A DNA stretch of 5,177 nucleotides from Prevotella sp. UBA6387 (GTDB lineage: Bacteria; Bacteroidota; Bacteroidia; Bacteroidales; Bacteroidaceae): contig DJQL01000116.1 of assembly GCA_002437565.1 (NCBI GenBank), positions 509 through 5,685 on the forward strand. Reading direction: 5' to 3'. Shown piece after piece: positions 1-5,177 of the stretch. A program made the translations under genes and the position numbers. Position 1 is the stretch's first letter, and each line of letters begins with the position of its first letter. Below the pieces are notes generated by a model. That model was not told where the DNA came from, made no database searches, and was given only the letters and a program-made list of their open reading frames with translations.

Positions 1-36
1 CAGTGCCGGTGCCAGTACCAGTACCAGTGCCGGTGC
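1..36 (-). repeat. Six tandem hexamers encoding a Gly-Thr repeat, continuing off the left edge
   Basis: On the plus strand the first 36 bases are six units of the form CRGTRC (cagtgc, cggtgc, cagtac, cagtac, cagtgc, cggtgc). On the coding strand each unit gives alternating Gly and Thr codons inside the lipoprotein gene. Because a unit is two codons, gain or loss of units keeps the frame. The full copy number cannot be seen because the window starts inside the array. Confidence 0.85.
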
Positions 37-478
37 CACCTTCGTCGCCCGAAGAGCTGCCGCCACCTAAATCTTGGTCTACGCCCCTCAAGTTTTTCAT
101 CAAATAGATTTTTACTGGGAAAGAACTCTGCAGTACTTCTGGAGTAAAATAAGGGAACACATGACCCTTGAAGAAGTCTACATAGTATTGCACTTCATCG
201 TCTGGTACGTCATCGCCATAATAAAGTTGTCCTGTACCTACGCTTGTCCACTTGCGATTGAGGTCGGCAGGAGTAATGTCCTTATAAAGCAGATATACGC
301 CATACTTATCGTGTATCTCCTTGATTTCCTCGTCCCAAGGGTTATCACCTTGAGGGAAAGTCATGCGTAGCACCGAGTAATTGCCCGATGGGATTATTGG
401 GTCTTCCGATGGCGCACAAGACGAAAGCATGAGAAAACTTGCCGCCGCGATATATAATAATGACTTTTTCATTTTCAT
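1..478 (-). CDS. Surface lipoprotein, possibly a putative zinc-metallopeptidase family member; 3' end outside window
   Basis: The frame is open from ATG at 478 to the left edge (159 codons) and is partial at its 3' end. It starts MKMKKSLLYIAAASFLMLSSC, a clear lipoprotein signal peptide with lipobox LSSC and Cys21; a second ATG at 472 would give MKKSLL and is equally possible. After the acidic SED comes a soluble region with IKEIHDKYGVYLLYKDITPA, DLNRKW, a run of acidic residues, then YYVDFFKGHVFPYFTPEVLQ and FPVKIYLMKNL. This layout reminds me of the lipoproteins annotated as putative zinc-binding metallopeptidases that follow some SusCD pairs in Bacteroidota. That match is from memory, and no HExxH motif lies in the visible part, so the function is tentative. 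Residues after DLGGGSSSGDEGG enter a Gly-Thr repeat at the edge. The start lies 5 nt after the susD stop, so it is almost certainly in the same operon. The lipoprotein call is secure; the enzyme call is not. Confidence 0.8.
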   Translation of the reverse strand, partial: MKMKKSLLYIAAASFLMLSSCAPSEDPIIPSGNYSVLRMTFPQGDNPWDEEIKEIHDKYGVYLLYKDITPADLNRKWTSVGTGQLYYGDDVPDDEVQYYVDFFKGHVFPYFTPEVLQSSFPVKIYLMKNLRGVDQDLGGGSSSGDEGGTGTGTGTGTGT

Positions 479-483
479 CGGTC
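479..483 (-). other. 5-nt junction between susD-like gene and downstream lipoprotein gene
   Basis: Only GACCG separates the susD TAA from the upstream candidate ATG (478); from the alternative ATG at 472 the gap would be 11 nt. No terminator or ribosome binding site is recognisable, so the lipoprotein is probably translated from the same transcript. Confidence 0.7.
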
Positions 484-2097
484 TTAATCATTGTCGTTTC
501 CAGCATCGTTGCCAGTGTCGGTGTTATTGTCTGTCGTTTCACCAATACGCTTAGATGCCAATGGGTTCTGCTTGAGATTTATGTTGTTTTCTATGGCCGT
601 TTCTGGTATTGGGACTGTGTATTGAGGGTCTTTAGCCTGAAGCGTATATACTGTTTTTGTGTCTTTGGTGCTATACCACACGTGCTTGATTTCTGGCATA
701 CCCCAACGGCGCAAGTCGTACCAACGATGGCTCTCAAAACACAGTTCACGACGGCGCTCCTTATGGATGAACTCCACCAACTTGTCGGCATTATCTATGT
801 CTTCAGGATTAGGAGCATAGTTCTCGGCGAATCTTTTGCTGCGCAATGTGTTAAGAGCCTGAATGGCCTCTTGACGAGCGTTTGCGTCACCAGTTTCCTT
901 CGCTATCATCGCCTCGGCTTCCATATAGTTTAGATAGGCCTCCGCAAGACGGACGCTGCGACCGAAAATGCCAGTTCCGCCAGTAGGACGATACGAGCTG
1001 TTCACATTCAGCTTGCCAATGGCCAGTGGCATCTGTTCGCCATTAAAGTCTTTTCTCACTATGTAGCGTTCCTTGCGCAGGTCATCATCGGTGAAGATGC
1101 TAAGAAGATCATCCGACGCACGGAAATAAGGAACGCGAGGTTCGCCAGTGCTGCTGCTCTCAGTAACGTAGTCTTCCACCCATCCTGCCCAATCTGCCAC
1201 ATTGCCGTAAGGGAATATGACCTCCGTGGATTGGCTGTATGAATGGTAATTGGTGTAGACACGCTTGGTCTGTCCCGACTCTGTTTCCGTAGTGGGTATG
1301 GTGTTCAGGTCAAGCAACTTGAAACGCGTGTCATCCATCACCTTTTTGGCATATTTGGCCGCCTCTTCCCAGTTTTCCATATACAGATAGGTGCGCGAAA
1401 GTATTGTCTCCACCATAGGCAGACTGGTACGATAGTTTTGTTTCCATTGGTTGGCCGCTGGCAAGAGATTATAAAGACGCTCTGCCTCAAGGAGGTCTTT
1501 TACTATCTGGTCATACACCTGCCTGACGGTGTTGCGAGCCAATGGCTCTTTCTCCACCCCACTGGTCAACTTCAATGGCACTCCAAGGCCATCAGGATCT
1601 TCGTTGTATGGTTGACCGAAGATGTTGACGAGATTAAGGTAATAGAATCCGCGCAGTGCATAAGCTTGTGCCATCACATTGTTGATGTCGTTTTCCGAAC
1701 CTGTCACCGTACCGATGTAGTCGATGATGGCGTTGGCACCCTTTATCTTGCGATAATAGGTATAATACATGTCATAAGATATAACTCCAGCCTCTTTCAT
1801 CATGCTGAACATGTCTGGCTGCCAAGTGTATGAAGCGAGAAACACGTTCTCGTCGAAACCCGTCTCCGGGTCTTGGTACATGGTGGCCGTAACGTCGTCG
1901 TCCATCAAGGTGAGGAAATAGTTGAAGCCGCTAATGTCGTTGCGAGGATAGGCTTCTCCTAAAAGCAACTCATTGAGAGATGTTACATCTTTCGGCACAA
2001 ACTCGCTGCTCGACTTCGGCTCAAGAAAGTCTCCACAACCCGACAGGATTACAGTGCTTCCCATGAGAGCCATTGCGTATTGTTTTATTTTTTTCAT
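484..2097 (-). CDS. SusD/RagB-family nutrient-binding outer-membrane lipoprotein
   Basis: Complete 537-residue gene, ATG at 2097 and TAA at 486-484. It begins with a lipoprotein signal peptide (MKKIKQYAMA, then a hydrophobic core) and the lipobox ILSGC, giving Cys21 as the lipidated residue; GDFLE follows, matching the CDFLE-type start of SusD proteins. The N-terminal SusD-like region includes YYRKIKGANAIID (114-126) and AQAYALRGFYYLNLVNIFGQ (143-162), both family hallmarks, then GVPL (172-175) and a TPR-like helical hairpin around 232-253. The C-terminal SusD/RagB domain carries RLAEAYLNYMEAEA and the signature ERRRELCFESHRWYDLRRWG at 447-466, ending near IPETAIENNINLKQNP. Known family members sit on the cell surface, bind the ligand and close over the SusC barrel. 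The gene follows the susC-like gene by 15 nt, so the two are probably co-transcribed. The last 17 residues (521-537) form an odd Asn/Asp/Thr/Gly-rich tail beyond the usual end. The substrate cannot be told from the sequence. Confidence 0.96.
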   Translation of the reverse strand: MKKIKQYAMALMGSTVILSGCGDFLEPKSSSEFVPKDVTSLNELLLGEAYPRNDISGFNYFLTLMDDDVTATMYQDPETGFDENVFLASYTWQPDMFSMMKEAGVISYDMYYTYYRKIKGANAIIDYIGTVTGSENDINNVMAQAYALRGFYYLNLVNIFGQPYNEDPDGLGVPLKLTSGVEKEPLARNTVRQVYDQIVKDLLEAERLYNLLPAANQWKQNYRTSLPMVETILSRTYLYMENWEEAAKYAKKVMDDTRFKLLDLNTIPTTETESGQTKRVYTNYHSYSQSTEVIFPYGNVADWAGWVEDYVTESSSTGEPRVPYFRASDDLLSIFTDDDLRKERYIVRKDFNGEQMPLAIGKLNVNSSYRPTGGTGIFGRSVRLAEAYLNYMEAEAMIAKETGDANARQEAIQALNTLRSKRFAENYAPNPEDIDNADKLVEFIHKERRRELCFESHRWYDLRRWGMPEIKHVWYSTKDTKTVYTLQAKDPQYTVPIPETAIENNINLKQNPLASKRIGETTDNNTDTGNDAGNDND

Positions 2098-2112
2098 TGT
2101 TGTCGCGTAAGT
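2098..2112 (-). other. 15-nt susC-susD intercistronic junction
   Basis: The stretch between the susC TAA and the susD ATG reads ACTTACGCGACAACA on the coding strand. It holds no hairpin and no purine-rich Shine-Dalgarno sequence, which is usual for Bacteroidota. Its shortness supports co-transcription and possibly coupled translation of the two genes. Confidence 0.75.
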
Positions 2113-2916
2113 TTAGAATGAGACACTTAGACCAAAAGAGTATATTTTCGGCTGTTTGCTACTGCCTGTCTCTGGGTCGTAGCCGTTCCACTTCTTGCTT
2201 GCTATCACGAAAATATTATTGGTATTGGCACTTAATGATATGCCTGTGGCACGTATCAATCGGCAAACCGACTTGGGCAGGTTGTATGACAATGACAGTT
2301 GTGTGCAACGCAGGAAAGAGCCACTGACAAGCCGAGCCGTAGATTGCGCCCACATGTCGTAGCGGTTGGTGAACAAGCCGTCTGGAGTGTAGAGGTTCAA
2401 TTCGTCCAGCACGGAGGTGTAGAGGCCCGGTATGTTGGTGTGCGCCTCGTCGCCTGGCTGCTTCCACCTGTCGAGAAGCTGCTTGCTTATGTTTGACAGT
2501 GGACTTGGCATCTTGCCATTGGAGAAAGATGAATATGGATTTGGCAAGCGCTTGGTAGAGCCAAGAATGAGCGCGAAACTTGCGCTCAACTGCAAGTCTT
2601 TCCAACGCACACGCGGATTGAAACCACCTGTGAAATAAGGCTCCGACTCTCCGGCATAAACCAAGAATGTGGTTGGGTCAATGCTCTTGTCGCCACCATC
2701 CTCGGGAGCTTCCAGTGAGGTTCCCCTAAAGGTTGGCAAGCCAGTCTCATGCTCAAGACCGGTGAAGTCGTAAGCCCAGAAGGAATATAGCGAGTAGCCC
2801 TTACGCAGCGGACGGCTGCTGTTACCGCTGATGAAGTCCTTGTGTGTCAACTGATCGGCACGCGCCGTGCGGTCGTCGGTCTCTGTCTTGTTCCAGTTTT
2901 TCGACGCGTTGAAGCC
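2113..2916 (-). CDS. SusC-like receptor, C-terminal barrel part downstream of the amber codon
   Basis: These are the 267 codons after the TAG, in the same frame as the upstream part. The first residues, GFNASKNWNKTE, resume the strand interrupted after WTVN, as in SusC proteins where a strand ending in a NFSYNKNK-like motif occurs here. Further SusC-like landmarks are SLYSFWAYDFTGLEHETGLP (a common Y-GLDPETG-type turn), PYFTGGFNPRVRWKDLQLSA (near the frequent P-GG-N-S--YK-F-LS motif), FLRCTQLSLSYNLPKSV (matching the FLRLKNLTLSYNLP motif) and NTNNIFVIASKKWNGYDPET (matching the NLFTITKYKGYDPE motif), then GLSVSF at the terminus. A TTG at 2850 (before THKDF) could be taken as a start by gene callers, but it has no signal peptide and lies mid-domain, so I read this as part of the interrupted gene and not as a separate gene. 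Independent translation is unlikely to give a functional product. Confidence 0.8.
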   Translation of the reverse strand, partial: GFNASKNWNKTETDDRTARADQLTHKDFISGNSSRPLRKGYSLYSFWAYDFTGLEHETGLPTFRGTSLEAPEDGGDKSIDPTTFLVYAGESEPYFTGGFNPRVRWKDLQLSASFALILGSTKRLPNPYSSFSNGKMPSPLSNISKQLLDRWKQPGDEAHTNIPGLYTSVLDELNLYTPDGLFTNRYDMWAQSTARLVSGSFLRCTQLSLSYNLPKSVCRLIRATGISLSANTNNIFVIASKKWNGYDPETGSSKQPKIYSFGLSVSF

Positions 2917-2919
2917 CTA
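2917..2919 (-). other. In-frame amber (TAG) codon inside the susC-like gene
   Basis: On the minus strand the codons read GTG AAC TAG GGC TTC AAC (V N stop G F N). The reading frame is identical before and after, so this is a point nonsense change and not an indel. The stop falls at an apparently membrane-facing position of a beta-strand, where a hydrophobic or aromatic residue would be expected. Leu (TTG), Tyr (TAC/TAT) or Trp (TGG) could each give TAG by one substitution, as could Gln (CAG), so the ancestral residue is only guessed. The real stop codons of this gene and of the next gene are both TAA. Confidence 0.9.
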
Positions 2920-5177
2920 GTTCACCGTCCAGTCCTTAGTCTTGATAGGCGTAATGTTCATTGACCATTCAACGCCATGGTTCACTATTATACCACCGTT
3001 AAGGCGCAACGTTCCCATGCCGTATTCCTCCGCCACATCTTGCTCTATGATAGCGTTGGAACGACGTCCGTAATATTCGAAGTTCATGCTGACACTCCTG
3101 AACAACTGGAGGTCGAGACCAAGGTTCCAAGTCTTGGTGCGTTCCCATTTGAGATATGGATTTGGCAAGCTCGCTATGGTGGCGTAGTATTCGTTGTAGC
3201 CAGAGAGCACACCGCCGTACGACGCTATCAGCTCCGGGCTGATAGAGTTGACCACGTTGCCCTGTATGCCGTAGGTGGCGCGCAGGTTGAGCTGGTCAAC
3301 CCATTTCACGTGTTCCTTGAAAAAGTTTTCCTCCGCTATCTTCCATGAAAAACCAAAAGAATAAGTTGGGTCAAACTGTTTTCTCTTGTCCTGTCCGAAT
3401 CGGTTTGAGGCATCGGAGCGAATATTCATGTTCACCACGTATCTGTTCATCAATGAGTATGCCGCCGTGGCGAAGAGCGACACGTAGTTTGAGGTGTTGT
3501 TGACGCTGTTCCACCCTCCCTCAAAGAGATTCTTGAAGGCGCCCCACCCTATCGACTGTTCTCCCCCGATTGGCACAATATCTTCTGGCTTGGATGGTGC
3601 TATCAGGCTCTCGCCTCGCTCTGGCACGTAGCCCCATACGTTTGTTCCCTTGCCGTATGTCTTTGCCGACCGCATCTCGAAGCCAAGCATTCCATTCAAG
3701 CGGTGTATGTCGCTGAAAGTATGGCCAGCCACCAGACGATGCTGCATATCGAGTGAGTTCATTGTCGTGTTGTTGTTGGTCAGTTGGCCTCCGTATGGCA
3801 ACAACGCGGCTTTGTACAACGCGTCCCCAGGCTCAGCCGCACCCACGGCATAGCCACGGTAGTTGCATTCTATGTAGGCTGTCCTTTCGCCCTTGTAGCC
3901 TTCCGACGAGTTGTCGCTGTGCTGCATTGACCCCACAATCTGGTAGTTAAGCCATTTCAGGACTTGGAAGTCAAGATTAGCCGACACGTTGAAAGTGTTT
4001 CCACGGTTTTTGCTGTAACTATTGTCCATCTCGTTGAACACGTTATAGCCATATGTGTTGTTTGGGCCGAGGGTCTTGTTCAGTTGGTAAGTGTAATAGC
4101 TCTTGTAGAAAGCACGCTCTCCGTTCTCCTCAAAAGCAGGCACGGCGCGACTGGTGCTCAAAGCGTAAGATTGTGGGCTCACTCCGCTGTAGCCGTATGA
4201 GTTGCGGTTGCTTCCGCTGATGTTGAACGAGGCGCGTATGCGCTTGTTGAACTGTATGCCGATATTGAGACGCGAGGTAAACTGGTTCTGGTTGTTGCCT
4301 ATCTCCGTGCCTTTCGAGTTGGAATAGCCAAACGAGGCGTTGTAGGTCACTTTCTGCGTGCCGCCCGATATGCTGAGGTTGTGGTTCTGGCTAAGGGAGT
4401 TGCGGCAGAGCAGGTCAAACCAGTCGGTGTTGACGGTCTCAAGGCGCTCCATCTGCTTCATGAAATCGGTTTCCGAGATCATGTGCTTGTTGAACATGGC
4501 CATCAGCCCCTCATAGGTATAGATTTGAGGTAGGGGATCCGACTGATAGCGTACGCCGGCATCATAGGCTTCCTTTGAGAACTGTATGCGCTCCTTGGAG
4601 TTCATGTAGTCGTACATGCCATAGTTGGGACGTTGGCGTATGGAGATATTGGTTGAATAGCGTATGCTGGTGCGCTCGGCTGACCCTTTCTTTGTGGTAA
4701 TCACTATCACGCCGTTGGAAGCCTTCGAACCATAGATGGCTGTGGCAGAAGCGTCTTTCAGCACGGTTATGGTTTCAATGTCCTGCGGGTTGAGCCAAGA
4801 CACCTGGTTTCCTATGAGTTCTTTCATGTCCGTGGTCATGGCCGCGCTGGCATCGATGGACAGGGGGTCTTCCTGTATCACGCCGTCCACCACCCAGAGG
4901 GGGTCGGTATTTCCAAGTATGGTCGACTTGCCTCGGATAGTGAGCTTCGGCGCGGCACCCACACGTGTGGAACTGTTCACGACCATCAGACCGGCGATTT
5001 TGCCCTGTAGCATCTGGTCGATGGTCTGATAGGCTGGCATCATTATGTCGTCGGCCTTCACCGTGGTAAACGCTCCAACCATGTCCTTGCGCGGCAAACG
5101 GCCATAACCGGTCTCCACCACCTCCACCTCGTCGAGTTGGCTCGACTTGTCCGCGACCATTGCTATGCGCATGGTAT
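2917..5177 (-). CDS. SusC-like receptor, plug and N-terminal barrel part up to the amber codon
   Basis: This is what normal decoding would produce in the window: at least 751 residues counted from the ATG at 5172, plus an off-window N-terminus. Residues about 1-10 look like the last strand of a CarboxypepD_reg-like domain. LDEVEVVETGYG at 13-24 matches the LDEVVVVGYG element that precedes the plug in SusC proteins and may be the TonB-contacting segment. The plug spans roughly 25-165, with DQMLQGKIAGL near 52-62, an IRG motif at 79-81, PLWVVDGV at 91-98, and the strongly conserved block from NPQDIETITVLKDASA (128-143) to IYGSKASNGVIVITTKKG (146-163). Barrel strands with alternating polar and hydrophobic residues follow, including ASLPNPYLKWERTKTWNLGL, the usual NP-LKWE-type motif. 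The product stops just after TKDWTVN. Lacking about 267 C-terminal residues and the terminal beta-signal, it would not be expected to assemble as a barrel. Confidence 0.85.
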   Translation of the reverse strand, partial: TMRIAMVADKSSQLDEVEVVETGYGRLPRKDMVGAFTTVKADDIMMPAYQTIDQMLQGKIAGLMVVNSSTRVGAAPKLTIRGKSTILGNTDPLWVVDGVIQEDPLSIDASAAMTTDMKELIGNQVSWLNPQDIETITVLKDASATAIYGSKASNGVIVITTKKGSAERTSIRYSTNISIRQRPNYGMYDYMNSKERIQFSKEAYDAGVRYQSDPLPQIYTYEGLMAMFNKHMISETDFMKQMERLETVNTDWFDLLCRNSLSQNHNLSISGGTQKVTYNASFGYSNSKGTEIGNNQNQFTSRLNIGIQFNKRIRASFNISGSNRNSYGYSGVSPQSYALSTSRAVPAFEENGERAFYKSYYTYQLNKTLGPNNTYGYNVFNEMDNSYSKNRGNTFNVSANLDFQVLKWLNYQIVGSMQHSDNSSEGYKGERTAYIECNYRGYAVGAAEPGDALYKAALLPYGGQLTNNNTTMNSLDMQHRLVAGHTFSDIHRLNGMLGFEMRSAKTYGKGTNVWGYVPERGESLIAPSKPEDIVPIGGEQSIGWGAFKNLFEGGWNSVNNTSNYVSLFATAAYSLMNRYVVNMNIRSDASNRFGQDKRKQFDPTYSFGFSWKIAEENFFKEHVKWVDQLNLRATYGIQGNVVNSISPELIASYGGVLSGYNEYYATIASLPNPYLKWERTKTWNLGLDLQLFRSVSMNFEYYGRRSNAIIEQDVAEEYGMGTLRLNGGIIVNHGVEWSMNITPIKTKDWTVN

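Larger units (their letters stand above)
2113..5177 (-). pseudogene. SusC/RagA-family TonB-dependent outer-membrane receptor, interrupted by one in-frame TAG; 5' end outside window
   Basis: The frame is continuous from the right edge to a TAA at 2115-2113, about 1020 codons, and is broken only by TAG at 2919-2917. Both sides read as one SusC protein: a TonB-box-like segment and plug domain first, then a long beta-barrel ending in the short aromatic strand GLSVSF, typical of outer-membrane barrels. In the SusC family the barrel imports a large ligand using TonB/ExbBD energy, with a SusD lipoprotein as lid; the susD-like gene 15 nt downstream supports this. The ATG at 5172 is probably not the start, because the frame stays open to the edge and the signal peptide and most of the CarboxypepD_reg-like domain are missing. 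With these restored the length would be normal for SusC proteins (roughly 1000-1150 residues). Calling it a pseudogene is an inference: a base-call error or readthrough would make it intact. The family assignment is secure; the ligand is unknown. Confidence 0.85.

Noticed and set aside
439..933. Plus-strand open frame of 164 codons spanning the susD 3' end and the lipoprotein 5' end
   Set aside because: The hydrophobic, Cys- and Phe-rich translation is typical of an antisense frame, and it overlaps two strongly supported genes.
1243..1833. Plus-strand open frame of 196 codons opposite the susD-like gene
   Set aside because: It lies fully antisense to a well-supported SusD gene, and its translation shows no recognisable domain or plausible signal peptide; a shadow frame.
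2216..2605. Minus-strand open frame of 129 codons inside the susC C-terminal region in another frame
   Set aside because: It is nested in the conserved SusC frame and its His/Arg/Ala-rich product resembles nothing I recognise; a shadow frame and not evidence of a frameshift.
2113..2850. Separate gene starting at the TTG at 2850
   Set aside because: It lies in the same frame as the upstream SusC part, begins in the middle of a barrel strand region and has no signal peptide. It is the 3' remainder of the interrupted gene.
2917..2919. Genome-wide reassignment of TAG to a sense codon
   Set aside because: Only one TAG occurs in roughly 1700 in-frame codons across three genes, while the many Gln residues use CAA or CAG. 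A recoded genome would be expected to show more TAG codons. The visible TAA stops do not exclude it, but the single occurrence argues against it.
5170..5172. ATG at 5172 as the true start of the susC-like gene
   Set aside because: The frame is open up to the window edge, and the protein would lack a signal peptide and begin at the end of a CarboxypepD_reg-like domain, so the real start is upstream, outside the window.

Overview
The window looks like chromosomal DNA from a Bacteroidota bacterium, most likely a Bacteroidales member of the Prevotella/Bacteroides kind. This rests on a SusC/RagA-type outer-membrane receptor followed by a SusD/RagB-type lipoprotein, on Bacteroidota-style lipoprotein signals, and on starts without a clear Shine-Dalgarno sequence. 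The genus is an inference. Everything recognisable is coded on the minus strand and is read from the right edge to the left edge.

Layout in the direction of transcription: (1) 5177 to 2113, a susC-like gene whose 5' end lies outside the window and which has a single in-frame amber codon (TAG, 2919-2917) but no frameshift. (2) 2097 to 484, an intact susD-like lipoprotein gene, 15 nt after the susC stop. (3) 478 to 1, the first 159 codons of a third lipoprotein gene, 5 nt after the susD stop. It resembles the putative zinc-metallopeptidase lipoproteins found beside some SusCD pairs, and it runs off the left edge in a Gly-Thr repeat. The tight spacing implies one polycistronic operon. The only gene-free stretches are the two short junctions. 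I see no RNA genes, mobile elements, CRISPR arrays, terminators or promoters.

How the parts would work together: in an intact system, the SusD lipoprotein caps the SusC barrel on the cell surface, binds the ligand and delivers it for TonB-driven import, while the downstream lipoprotein would process or bind the substrate. No glycan-degrading enzyme is visible, so the substrate is unknown. The main anomaly is the nonsense codon. Everything after it still reads as a conserved SusC C-terminus ending in Phe, so the lesion looks recent, or is a sequencing error, or is read through. I do not see a wholly new system here. The points worth following are the amber codon, the Gly-Thr repeat and the composition of the operon.
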